The notes beneath the pieces were generated by a model. The model saw only the letters and a program-made list of their open reading frames with translations. It was not told the DNA's origin and searched no databases. From Xanthomarina maritima (GTDB lineage Bacteria > Bacteroidota > Bacteroidia > Flavobacteriales > Flavobacteriaceae), in contig NZ_VSFC01000062.1 of the NCBI RefSeq assembly GCF_008084905.1, positions 181,903 to 245,902 of the forward strand: a DNA stretch of 64,000 bases, given 5' to 3'. Position numbers and translations under genes: made by a program. Every line of letters starts with the position of its first letter. The stretch's first letter is position 1. Below, one piece after another: positions 53,896 to 62,427 of this stretch.

Positions 53896-54493
53896 CAGCA
53901 AGAGGTTTGTTTAATTCTTTATTTGTGAAAACGATTTTAGTAAAATCTCCAGAAGGCTCTATCATTTTTACTTCAACAACATCTCCTTTAGAATTGAAAG
54001 TTATATGAAATGCATCTATGTATTTTGAAGATTTTTTATCTTTAGGTATAAAATAAACGAGGCTATTTGTATCAGTTTTAAAATATTCAATATTAAAAGC
54101 TTCATCATCAAACATATCTCCTTTTATGCTATTAATAATCAAACTATTTAATTGCTTAAACAATTTGTTAGAACCCATATCTACTTGATTTTTTTTGCCT
54201 TCGTCGTTAATGTAAAGGGTTTCGTTTCTAAAAATAACAGTGTATTTATAAGGATCTACATATTCCCATTTAACTAAATTAGGCGTTTTAAAAGCTAAGG
54301 TTCCTTTGGTGATTATATCGTTCGATAAAAAATCTAAATGTTTGTATTGTGTGAAATCACTTGAAATAGTTTTAGTTGTCAACGCTTGGTTTTTTACTAA
54401 TGTTTTTAAAGATTGAGCTTCTGGAGCAGACATTTTTGTTTGCGCCTGAACCATGACAGAAATAAAAAATATAAGAAAAACAATACTACGCAT
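53876..54493 (-). CDS. LolA-like outer-membrane lipoprotein carrier
   Basis: 205 residues. Signal peptide (SIVFLIFFISVMVQAQ), then the LolA half-barrel pattern: SSDFTQYKHLDFLSNDIITKGTLAFKTPNLVKWEYVDPYKYTVI and YINDEGKKNQVDMGSNK. LolA carries lipoproteins across the periplasm; operon-borne copies such as this are thought to move the aryl polyene lipid or a cluster lipoprotein. It is translationally coupled to the deacetylase (8-base overlap). Not the housekeeping copy by context. Confidence 0.85.
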   Translation of the reverse strand: MRSIVFLIFFISVMVQAQTKMSAPEAQSLKTLVKNQALTTKTISSDFTQYKHLDFLSNDIITKGTLAFKTPNLVKWEYVDPYKYTVIFRNETLYINDEGKKNQVDMGSNKLFKQLNSLIINSIKGDMFDDEAFNIEYFKTDTNSLVYFIPKDKKSSKYIDAFHITFNSKGDVVEVKMIEPSGDFTKIVFTNKELNKPLADAIFTN

Positions 54494-55262
54494 AAGGTTC
54501 TATATTAAACAAACTATCTATAGTAACAGCTTGTAAATTTTGCTTTTGTAAAATTAACAATAACTGTTCCAAAACCCATAATGTTTTTTCATTTGAATCA
54601 TGAAGTAAAATAACATCCCCTTTTTTTAGGTTTTTGGAAGCTCGTTTTAAAATGGATTCTTTACTTAAGTTTGTAGTATCTAAAGAGCGTTTATTCCATC
54701 CAATAGCTATTAGGTTAGTTTCTTTCAATGCTTTTTTAATTCTAGGATTTGTAACGCCAAAAGCAGGTCTGTAAAGTTTTAATTTTAACCCTGTTTTATC
54801 TGAAACTAATTTATTGGTTTGTTTTAATTCTAAAATGACTTTTTCAGTACTAAAAAACCCGAACATATTATCGTGTGAATAGGTGTGGTTTCCAACGGTA
54901 TGGCCTTCTTTAATGATTCTTTTGAAAAGTTCAGGATAAGCTTCAACATACTTTCCTATACAGAAAAATGTGGCTTTGACTTGATATTGTTTTAAAAGTT
55001 CCAAGACTTTAGGAGTGAGTTCTACATTTGGACCATCGTCAAAAGTAATAGCAACTTGATTTTTTGAAATGGAAGGATTACAGTTAAGAGAATTTATATG
55101 ATAATTCCAACCAATCAATCCAGAGCCTAAGGCAGTTATTGATAACCAAATAAAACCTAACAAAAGAAACCACCAAAAAGAGATGCTAAATAAAAAGTAA
55201 GTCACAATTAAACCTATTAAAACAATAAGTGAAAATATGTTTACAGTTTTAAAGTTTAGCAT
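54486..55262 (-). CDS. Polysaccharide deacetylase (NodB homology domain) family protein
   Basis: 258 residues: two N-terminal membrane helices (SLIVLIGLIVTYFLFSISFWWFLLLGFIWL), then a NodB domain with the metal and base residues in ITFDDGPN and GHTVGNHTYSHDN, and ILLHDSNEKT near the end. A de-N-acetylase of sugars or of chitin-like glycans. Its place between ketosynthase-like and LolA genes suggests that it edits the head group of a lipid carrier or glycoconjugate in the pathway; no substrate is shown. Confidence 0.85.
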   Translation of the reverse strand: MLNFKTVNIFSLIVLIGLIVTYFLFSISFWWFLLLGFIWLSITALGSGLIGWNYHINSLNCNPSISKNQVAITFDDGPNVELTPKVLELLKQYQVKATFFCIGKYVEAYPELFKRIIKEGHTVGNHTYSHDNMFGFFSTEKVILELKQTNKLVSDKTGLKLKLYRPAFGVTNPRIKKALKETNLIAIGWNKRSLDTTNLSKESILKRASKNLKKGDVILLHDSNEKTLWVLEQLLLILQKQNLQAVTIDSLFNIEPYA

Positions 55263-56320
55263 GTTTTAAGTAAAGTGAAACTATGATTTTCTCCACGATA
55301 CTGATTATAAAGTAAGATGTATTTATAGGAAGAAGTTTCTTTTTTATTTAGTTTTAAGATCTCAGGAAGTGTTTGTGTTTTCAATATTTTTAAAGCTACC
55401 CAAATACCCATAGGTGAAACTGTATTGAATTCGCCAAAAAGATGTTTGTAGCAAATTTGTTGTGTGTTATTAAAGATGGTTGAAGTTAGTTCATTATAAA
55501 ATCCATCAAATTTAAAATCACCATTATTTCCTAAAACAACAGCATCTATATCTTCGATATCCAAGTCGTTTTCTTTTAAAAAACTTAAAACTAATTCAGA
55601 AACCTCATTTTGAGATAAAGTATTATATATTTTAACTGAAACGACTTCAGCATAAGTTGATTCTTGTTTTTTATTGGCTAGCACAAAAAAACTAGCTCCT
55701 TCGCTAAACATAGACCCACTAGATTTAGATTCTAATAAGGTATTTGTTGTTACTTTTTCCTCTTTAATATGATGGATTAATTTATGTAGTTTGGTAGTAT
55801 GCTCTCCTAATTCATCAACGCCACCAATTAAAATATTTTGAGCTTCATCTAATTCTATTTGAAGTTTGGCATCTAATAAAGCAGATTCAAAGGAATTACT
55901 TCCATGCACATAAGTAAAATTATAACCTTTACATTGAAGTTCTAAGGCTATCTGTCCACCAACGGTATTGTGTGTAGATTGAATAAAGGATGTTGGTGTT
56001 AAAAACTGCTCGTTGTTATCAATAATACCACTTAAAAACTTTTCAGAATCACGTAAACAACCCATTCCAGTTCCAGTAATTATAGCGTCTACATTTTTTA
56101 AATTAGCTTCTTTTATAGCCATTTTAGAAGCTGCCACTCCCATTTTTATGCCTTTTGCCATACGTCTTGCAGCAGCAGGAGGAATGAAGTCTTTATAAAC
56201 AGGTTCTACAGCATATACTACTTGGTCTTCATGAATAATAACCTCGTCTAAAAACTCCGAATTATCGAATGTTTTTTGAGCTGAAATACAAGCTATGCTA
56301 TTGATGTAGACTTTTTTCAT
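55256..56320 (-). CDS. Ketosynthase-like protein lacking the catalytic triad (chain-length-factor-like)
   Basis: 354 residues of thiolase fold (Ketoacyl-synt_2-like). Recognisable blocks are IPPAAARRMAKGIKMGVAASKMAI and FIQSTHNTVGGQIALEL. The usual TACSSG stretch is replaced by HGSNSF, the HGT motif by GNNGD and the GHTxGA motif by GEFNTVS, so none of the Cys-His-His residues is kept. Such subunits pair with an active ketosynthase and set chain length, as ApeC and polyketide chain length factors do. It follows the active ketosynthase by 11 bases, its probable partner. Confidence 0.8.
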   Translation of the reverse strand: MKKVYINSIACISAQKTFDNSEFLDEVIIHEDQVVYAVEPVYKDFIPPAAARRMAKGIKMGVAASKMAIKEANLKNVDAIITGTGMGCLRDSEKFLSGIIDNNEQFLTPTSFIQSTHNTVGGQIALELQCKGYNFTYVHGSNSFESALLDAKLQIELDEAQNILIGGVDELGEHTTKLHKLIHHIKEEKVTTNTLLESKSSGSMFSEGASFFVLANKKQESTYAEVVSVKIYNTLSQNEVSELVLSFLKENDLDIEDIDAVVLGNNGDFKFDGFYNELTSTIFNNTQQICYKHLFGEFNTVSPMGIWVALKILKTQTLPEILKLNKKETSSYKYILLYNQYRGENHSFTLLKTC

Positions 56321-56331
56321 AGTTTAACCAA

Positions 56332-57534
56332 TTATTGTTCTTTAGAAAATATGACTGTTGAACAATTTCCACCAAAACCAAAGGAATTAGACATAACCGT
56401 TTGTAATGTTTTTTCTTTAAGCTTTAGTTGAGGTGTTATACTGAATTCTTTCATTTGAGTTTTAAAATTCAGATTTGGATAAATCACATTGTTTTGTAAT
56501 GCTAAAATAGAATAAACAGCTTCTATAGCTCCAGCAGCAGCAAGAGTATGTCCTGTATATGCTTTTGTGGAGCTGAATTCAGGAACATTTTCACCAAACA
56601 CTCGAATGATTGCTCTACCTTCAGATAAATCGTTATTTCCAGTAGCTGTTCCATGCGCATTAATGTAATCTATATCTTTAGCAGAATAACCAGCTACTTG
56701 TAAAGCTTTTTCCATGGCTAAAGTAGCTCCATCTCCATGATCTGATGAAGCAGTTTGGTGGAACGCATCATTCGCATTTCCATAACCTTTTATATATGCT
56801 AATACATTTTTATTTTCAGCTTTTACAACAGCATCAGATTCTAAAACTAAGTAAGCAGCTGCTTCACCTAAATTTAGCCCCTTTCTATTTTCGTCAAATG
56901 GTGTATTGTAAGTGTCTGAAAGAATCATTAAGGTTTTAAAACCATTAATGGTGAATTTAGACATACAGTCTGAACCTCCAACAATCACTCGATCTAATTG
57001 CCCAGATTTTATTAGCCTTGCTCCAAGCATGATGGCATTTGCGGCAGACGAGCAAGCTGTGCTAATAGTTGTTACTAGACTTTTATTTATACCTAATTGT
57101 TCGGCTATTTTTTGAGAGGAATCTCCAGCATGATGACCTTCAATATATTTATAATTTCTGTCACTTTCCAGATACTCGTAATAATACTGTTCAGTCATGT
57201 CCATTCCTCCAACACTTGTTGCTGAAACTAATCCAGTTTTATATGTATTGATGTCTTTAATACCAGCATTTGCAACAGCTTCTTTAGCAGCTAACACTCC
57301 TAGTAGTCCAGTTCTAGAATAATTGTTATCTGGAGATAAATCTAATAGTTGTTCTAGTTCAGAATTAGTATAAGCAATTTCACCAACCATAATCTCATCT
57401 TTATGAATGGTATCAATTTTTGAAATTCTAGAAATCCCTTTTTTAGCTTCAACAAGCGACTGAAAATTTTCTGCAACATTGTTTCCAATAGCAGAAATTA
57501 TTCCCATTCCAGTTATAGCAATTCCTTTACTCAT
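56332..57534 (-). CDS. Beta-ketoacyl-ACP synthase (active KAS II type)
   Basis: 400-residue elongating condensing enzyme. The triad is intact: Cys161 in STACSSAANA, His294 in NAHGTATGN and His329 in YTGHTLAAAG. GITGMGIISAIGNN at the N-terminus is canonical for FabF. It would extend the polyene chain with malonyl-ACP, together with the ACP encoded 106 bases upstream and the chain-length-factor-like protein downstream. Confidence 0.93.
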   Translation of the reverse strand: MSKGIAITGMGIISAIGNNVAENFQSLVEAKKGISRISKIDTIHKDEIMVGEIAYTNSELEQLLDLSPDNNYSRTGLLGVLAAKEAVANAGIKDINTYKTGLVSATSVGGMDMTEQYYYEYLESDRNYKYIEGHHAGDSSQKIAEQLGINKSLVTTISTACSSAANAIMLGARLIKSGQLDRVIVGGSDCMSKFTINGFKTLMILSDTYNTPFDENRKGLNLGEAAAYLVLESDAVVKAENKNVLAYIKGYGNANDAFHQTASSDHGDGATLAMEKALQVAGYSAKDIDYINAHGTATGNNDLSEGRAIIRVFGENVPEFSSTKAYTGHTLAAAGAIEAVYSILALQNNVIYPNLNFKTQMKEFSITPQLKLKEKTLQTVMSNSFGFGGNCSTVIFSKEQ

Positions 57535-57543
57535 ACTTATTTA

Positions 57544-57580
57544 CTGCCTTTCGGCTCTGCCCAAGATAAACTTCAGCAGG
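57544..57580. repeat. GC-richer intergenic segment, possible dispersed repeat remnant
   Basis: In a 106-base gap between the ACP and ketosynthase genes, this segment (starting CTGCCTTTCGGCTCTGCCC and ending CTTCAGCAGG) is clearly richer in G and C than the AT-rich surroundings, and its ends are both CTGC/GCAG-like. It resembles dispersed intergenic repeats of Flavobacteriaceae. No second copy exists in this window. Confidence 0.3.
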
Positions 57581-57640
57581 AATTTATTAATTAAATATAA
57601 ATTGGTTTACTTCGAGTTTACTATCTACACAGGAATTTGT

Positions 57641-57898
57641 TTATTTAGATCTATGCTCAGTAATGTAGGCAGCCATTGTATTGATAGATTCAAAAATAGC
57701 ACGACCTTCTTTTGGGTCTGTTAATTTTATACCATAGTTTTTATCCAGCATAACAATAAGTTCTAAAGCATCAATAGAATCAAGTGCTAAACCATCTCCA
57801 AAAAGCATGTCATCATCTGCAATATCTTCTACTGTCATATCTTCAAGGTTTAATTGCTCGATAATGTTTTCTTTTAATTCTTGTTTTAAAGCTTCCAT
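57641..57898 (-). CDS. Acyl carrier protein
   Basis: 85 residues, acidic, four-helix ACP. The phosphopantetheine attachment Ser41 lies in LALDSIDALELIVML (DSI instead of the more usual DSL). It would carry the growing aryl polyene or acyl chain for the operon's ketosynthases and dehydratase. It lies one base from the short ketosynthase-like gene upstream. Confidence 0.93.
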   Translation of the reverse strand: MEALKQELKENIIEQLNLEDMTVEDIADDDMLFGDGLALDSIDALELIVMLDKNYGIKLTDPKEGRAIFESINTMAAYITEHRSK

Positions 57899-57899
57899 A

Positions 57900-58517
57900 T
57901 TATGTATTATATAATGTTATTATGTTCTGTTTATTGTGTTCTAATGTACCTTCTTTTGAAACCAAATATAAAAAGGCTTCATAATTTTCTCCTTCTAATT
58001 CTACCCATCCACAAAGCACTGATTCTGCTTTATTTGTGTCTAACAGACTATTTGAATTTGCAATTAGATGTTCTGCATTAAAGTGTTCAAAGATAAAAAA
58101 ACTATTTTCAGTATATAGTTTATATTTAATACTTATCTCACCAAGACAAATATTAGGTAAGGTATATACAAAAACAGCTGGACTTGGAAAATAATTATCT
58201 TTATGCTGTATGGCTTTTTGGTGCGATATATCTGTATCTAAACTTGAAGCTTTATTAGAAAACACCAATGCTATATTATTGTTGTTTTCCACATTTAAGT
58301 TTTGTTTTTTGAGTAAAATATCTGCTGCCAAAAAAGCTAACTTACTCAAGTTATCCATTTTAAAAAACTTTGGATATTTTGTATTTTGTGCTTTGTAAGC
58401 AGCTTTTATGAAATTTGTAAAAATTGAATGCTCTTCAATAAATATAACAGAACCATTTAAAGAAACTTGATTATTCTTTATATGAATATAAGATGATATG
58501 TTATATTTAGAATTCAA
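57900..58517 (-). CDS. Short ketosynthase-like protein, probably non-catalytic
   Basis: 205 residues. It reads like the N-terminal half of a ketosynthase: FFKMDNLSKLAFLAADILLKK, IALVFSNKASSLDTD, FPSPAVFVYTLPNICLGEISIKYKLYTENSFFIF and ESVLCGWVELEG fit the order of motifs, but the TACxS stretch is replaced by FIFEHF with no Cys and the C-terminal His motifs are missing. Proteins of this kind occur in flexirubin and polyene loci with unknown function, perhaps as structural partners of a ketosynthase. Confidence 0.65.
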   Translation of the reverse strand: MNSKYNISSYIHIKNNQVSLNGSVIFIEEHSIFTNFIKAAYKAQNTKYPKFFKMDNLSKLAFLAADILLKKQNLNVENNNNIALVFSNKASSLDTDISHQKAIQHKDNYFPSPAVFVYTLPNICLGEISIKYKLYTENSFFIFEHFNAEHLIANSNSLLDTNKAESVLCGWVELEGENYEAFLYLVSKEGTLEHNKQNIITLYNT

Positions 58518-58518
58518 T

Positions 58519-59586
58519 TTATAGTTCCTTTTTTTTACAAACTAGAATGGTATGATATTCTCCAACAGCTATATCTTCTTTTAATTCTAATCCAGCTTTA
58601 TCAATTAACTTCATAAATACTTTTGCTGAATACATTTTAGAATTACCATTTGCCATAACTGTAAAGTAAAGTGATGTAGCTTCAAGAGCAAATTTGGCAT
58701 TATCAAATCGTTGACGATCTGTAAATGTTTCCATGATTAGAATTTCACCATCATCTTTTATTGCTGCAGCACAAGCTTTTAAGATGGTTAAAATTTCTTC
58801 TTCAGAAAAACAATCCAAAAATTGACTCATCCAAATGGTATCTGCACCTTTTGGTAGTTGAGGATTTTCAGACAACCAATCTATTTCATGATGTGTTACT
58901 CGATCTTGAAAACCAGCTTCTTTGATATTATTTAAAGCAATTTTTAATTGTCCTGGTAAATCGACCATTTTTATAGAAACAGTATCGTTGTATCTACTAC
59001 CGCTAATAGCAAATTTTCCAGTGTTTGCACCAACATCGTATATGGTTTTTGGGTTGTTTCTAAAAACGGTTTCTAAGGCTTCTTGAAACACATCGTCAGA
59101 ATAATGATGATCAAATTCAAACCATGCTTTTTGAACTTCAGGTGTTAGTTGAGATAGACCTTCGTAAACCGTATTCCAATTCCCTAATACTTTTAATCCT
59201 GCTGGTTTTCCTGTTTTAATGGCTTCATTTAAATAAAATAAGCCTTGATAACAAACATCTTGAGTGAAGTTAATATTGACATCAACTGTTTTATGATAAT
59301 TTAAATAATAACCTATAGTTGTTAATTCATAGTTATCATTTTCGTTTTTTGAAACAATATTAGAACTTTCAGAAATTTCTAGTAAAACACCTACTCCATA
59401 TGCGCTAAGCGATAATTCTTTTGCAATTTCTTCTATAGAAATACCTCCTTTTTTTCTTCTTTCAAAAATTAAATCGAAAATACCAAGTTTACGTAATGAA
59501 ACAACAGCTTGAAAGACAAATGGAGCAAAAGCAATTTTTTGTGCTTCTTGAATTGCATCTATAGCTTTAATTGAGTTTTTAGACAT
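58519..59586 (-). CDS. SAM-dependent O-methyltransferase (Methyltransf_2 type)
   Basis: 355 residues from the ATG at 59586, which overlaps the upstream ketosynthase by eight bases like other junctions here; a start 18 codons earlier would overlap by over 60 bases. N-terminal winged-helix dimerisation domain (PFVFQAVVSLRKLGIFDLI, EELSLSAYGVGVLLEI), then the SAM fold with YDVGANTGKFAIS, ADTIWMSQFLDCFSEEEIL and LIMETFTD. Related to plant and bacterial O-methyltransferases and to CrtF. It probably methylates an aryl hydroxyl of the pigment. Confidence 0.88.
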   Translation of the reverse strand: MSKNSIKAIDAIQEAQKIAFAPFVFQAVVSLRKLGIFDLIFERRKKGGISIEEIAKELSLSAYGVGVLLEISESSNIVSKNENDNYELTTIGYYLNYHKTVDVNINFTQDVCYQGLFYLNEAIKTGKPAGLKVLGNWNTVYEGLSQLTPEVQKAWFEFDHHYSDDVFQEALETVFRNNPKTIYDVGANTGKFAISGSRYNDTVSIKMVDLPGQLKIALNNIKEAGFQDRVTHHEIDWLSENPQLPKGADTIWMSQFLDCFSEEEILTILKACAAAIKDDGEILIMETFTDRQRFDNAKFALEATSLYFTVMANGNSKMYSAKVFMKLIDKAGLELKEDIAVGEYHTILVCKKKEL

Positions 59587-60739
59587 GATTTTTAGTTTGG
59601 TTTGATTTTTTAAATATGATGGCTGTATTGCAACCTCCAAAACCAGAAGCGGTTTTTAAAAAGGTATTCAATTCTTTTGATGTGGTTTTTTTAATAACAT
59701 TGATTGGTTTTGAAACTCCTAATTTTTTAAATCCTTTCGAAGCGTAAAGCGTGTTGTTGTTTAAAGAGTGCATTCCAACGATGGTTTCCAATAATCCAGA
59801 TGCACCTAAGGTATGACCGAAATAGCCTTTTAAACTATTTAATGGAACATCTTGTAACTCTAATCTGTTAATAGCAATGGCTTCCATTTCATCGTTGAAC
59901 ATGGTTGCTGTTCCATGAGCAGAAATATAATCGATATCTCTTGCTGTCATGTTTGCTTGAGTTAATGCAGCTATCATGCTTTTGTATAAACCTTCACCTG
60001 TTCTTGAAGGACCAGAAATATGGTTGGCATCGTTACAAGAACTTTCGCCAAGAATTTCAACGGCTTCTTTTGAAAGATTAGAACTATTAGTTACTAGAAC
60101 ACTTGCTGCAACTTCGCCAATATTAATTCCTGATCTATTTTTATCGTAAGGTTTACAAGGCTCATTACTTAATGCCTGAAACGAATTGAAACCAGATAGA
60201 ATAAATTCAGTAACAACATCTCCACTTACAATAAAAACATGGTCATACATGTTTTGTTGAATATATCTTTTTGCAATGGCAACTGATAAAATACCAGAAA
60301 CACAAGCGTTAGAAACTATAATAGCTTCGTTTTTAAAGCCAAAAAATTCTTTGATATTATTTCCTAATTCACTTAAATAAGCACGTTCTTTTGGAAATGG
60401 ATTATTGTCATCTAAGGCATCTATATTGCCTTTAGTTGTTGAAATAATTAAGCCAACACGATCGTTTATTTCAATATTGGAAGTTTTGACAACTTCGTTT
60501 AAAGACGTTATCATCATCTTTTCTAATCTCGTATAATCTTCTTTAGGTTGAAGTTTTTTAAATGCTTCGTTCAGTTTTTTAGAATCAATTAAAGCTGAGT
60601 AGAAAGGTTCTGGAAGAGCTTGTGAATTTTCAATTAACTTTAAACCAGACACTTCGTTATGTACATTTTCAACAACAGTTTTGCTGTCAAAACCTAGTGA
60701 CGAAATAATGTTGTTATATGATAGATATGTTCTATTCAT
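59579..60739 (-). CDS. Beta-ketoacyl-ACP synthase (second active ketosynthase)
   Basis: 386 residues from the ATG at 60739 (8-base overlap with the thioesterase gene); a GTG at 60754 is the alternative. Triad present: Cys146 in VSNACVSGILS, His275 in SAHGTATMF and His309 in YFGHTLGASG. The sequence is more divergent than the other ketosynthase of the operon (VSNACVSG for STACSSA), so it may act at a different stage, for example at initiation with an aryl starter. Between thioesterase and methyltransferase genes. Confidence 0.9.
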   Translation of the reverse strand: MNRTYLSYNNIISSLGFDSKTVVENVHNEVSGLKLIENSQALPEPFYSALIDSKKLNEAFKKLQPKEDYTRLEKMMITSLNEVVKTSNIEINDRVGLIISTTKGNIDALDDNNPFPKERAYLSELGNNIKEFFGFKNEAIIVSNACVSGILSVAIAKRYIQQNMYDHVFIVSGDVVTEFILSGFNSFQALSNEPCKPYDKNRSGINIGEVAASVLVTNSSNLSKEAVEILGESSCNDANHISGPSRTGEGLYKSMIAALTQANMTARDIDYISAHGTATMFNDEMEAIAINRLELQDVPLNSLKGYFGHTLGASGLLETIVGMHSLNNNTLYASKGFKKLGVSKPINVIKKTTSKELNTFLKTASGFGGCNTAIIFKKSNQTKNHV

Positions 60740-61184
60740 CCAATAAACCTTCACTTTTTTTCCAATCCATAAAGAAAGAAGGAATGGTTAACCACAAATC
60801 ACCTTCACCTATTTTATCTACAAACACCTGAATGGTTTCTCCAGTACAAACTAATTGTTCATTCTGATTATAAATTTCATAACGGAATATCATTTTAGCA
60901 GCTTGACTATCTACATAAATGGTTTTAATAGTAGCAATATCACCATATCTTAAAGGTAGTTTATGGTCTGTACTTGATTTTACAATAGGAGTTGCAAAGC
61001 CATATTTTTTTTGATCTAAATAAGAAATACCATGATGTCTTCCAAAAGCTTCACGACCATCTTCGAAATACTGTATGTAATTGCCATGCCAAACAATTCC
61101 CAAAGGATCTGTTTCTACAAAGCGAACACGTACTTGACTTGTATGCGTAATTTCTTTTGGTTTAGGCTGTGTTTTTCTTTTCAT
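60732..61184 (-). CDS. Acyl-CoA/ACP thioesterase (4HBT, YbgC type)
   Basis: 150-residue hotdog-fold thioesterase. RFVETDPLGIVWHGNYIQYFEDGREAFGR contains Asp26 and the WHGNYxxYFE block of 4-hydroxybenzoyl-CoA thioesterases. It could release the product from ACP or clear stalled chains. It overlaps the ABC permease gene upstream by 23 bases and the ketosynthase downstream by eight. Confidence 0.9.
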   Translation of the reverse strand: MKRKTQPKPKEITHTSQVRVRFVETDPLGIVWHGNYIQYFEDGREAFGRHHGISYLDQKKYGFATPIVKSSTDHKLPLRYGDIATIKTIYVDSQAAKMIFRYEIYNQNEQLVCTGETIQVFVDKIGEGDLWLTIPSFFMDWKKSEGLLDE

Positions 61185-62427
61185 TATAAACTATGGCAAT
61201 TGATGTGGTTGCTATAAAAAACAAGAATAGTAATGTAATTTCTGGTAAAATATCTAATAGAGAACCATGACGCAAAAATACATCGTAAAATGCATTTAAA
61301 CCCCAATTCATTGGCGAAATATTAGAGAGTGTTTGCATGAATTTTGGCATAATAAATACGGGAACCCAAACACCACCAAGAGCTGCTAATATAACGACAA
61401 ACGTTGCCCCAAAAGGAGCTGATTGTTCTTGTGTTTTTGCAATGGTTCCTAATAATAATCCTAAGCCAATAGCAGCTAATCCAGCAAAAATGGCTACTAT
61501 AAAGAGGAGTGGTAATCTCCCAGAAATATCTAATGTTGGTAAGCCAATAGCTGGGAATAAATAGACTCCAACTAACAACATTAACACAAATTGAATAAGG
61601 CAAACTACTAGGTAAATAAGTGTTTTTCCACCTAAAACGGCTGCATAAGACACAGGATTTGTACGTAATCTAACAAATGTTCCTTGACTTTTTTCTTTAA
61701 CAATGTTGATTGAAAGTGGTACTATTATAAAAAAGATGGCAAACAAAGTCCAAGCTGGAACGTTATGTTGAACCGAGTTTGGAATATATTCTTCGTTGTC
61801 TTTTTTAGGTAGTATCTCTTTAAATATGATAAAGTTTTCTGTTTCAAATATAGCTTCTGTTGGATCGTCGGTAATTTCTTCTTGAAAGGCTTTATAAATA
61901 GACTCTGTTTCTATTTTTGACACCATTTTATCAATGCCATTTTTCACAGAACTTTTAAAAGTCATTTGAGTAGCAGGATCGAAGTAAAGTTTCACTTCTT
62001 TACTTTCAATAGTTGCTTTAGGAAGACTATCTGATTCTTCAAGACCAAATTTTTCAATAATACCATCGACATTTTGTGCTACTTTTTGTTCCAATCCAGT
62101 CGTTAAGTTTTCAGGAATAATAATAGCTAATTGATATTTTCCTTTAAAGACAAGATCTTTTGCTATATCTTCGGAGTTTTTTATATTTACTTCAAATGTA
62201 TTCGATTCTTCTAATCCTTTTAAGATGGTTTCTGAGACATTGCCTTGATCATTATTAACAACTAGAATAGGAATTTTAGCATCTGTAACCGTTTTAAACG
62301 TACTGTCTTGAATTAAAGTAATGGTTACAATTAAGACTAAAGGCATAACAAATAGGATGGCAATACCTCCAATATCTCTGATGAGTAATAAAAACTCTTT
62401 ATATGCTGAAGCCATTAATTTATGCAT
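61162..62427 (-). CDS. ABC-2 type transporter permease
   Basis: 421 residues: one N-terminal membrane helix (IGGIAILFVMPLVLIVTITLI), a large extracytoplasmic loop of about 190 residues, then five helices at the C-terminus (WTLFAIFFIIVPLSINIV, LIYLVVCLIQFVLMLLVGVYLF, LLFIVAIFAGLAAIGLGLLLG, FVVILAALGGVWVPVFIM and the last one). This is the layout of the YhhJ/ABC2_membrane_3 group of exporters. With the ATPase encoded upstream (8-base overlap) it would export a lipid or pigment precursor. Confidence 0.9.
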   Translation of the reverse strand: MHKLMASAYKEFLLLIRDIGGIAILFVMPLVLIVTITLIQDSTFKTVTDAKIPILVVNNDQGNVSETILKGLEESNTFEVNIKNSEDIAKDLVFKGKYQLAIIIPENLTTGLEQKVAQNVDGIIEKFGLEESDSLPKATIESKEVKLYFDPATQMTFKSSVKNGIDKMVSKIETESIYKAFQEEITDDPTEAIFETENFIIFKEILPKKDNEEYIPNSVQHNVPAWTLFAIFFIIVPLSINIVKEKSQGTFVRLRTNPVSYAAVLGGKTLIYLVVCLIQFVLMLLVGVYLFPAIGLPTLDISGRLPLLFIVAIFAGLAAIGLGLLLGTIAKTQEQSAPFGATFVVILAALGGVWVPVFIMPKFMQTLSNISPMNWGLNAFYDVFLRHGSLLDILPEITLLFLFFIATTSIAIVYNEKKNTA

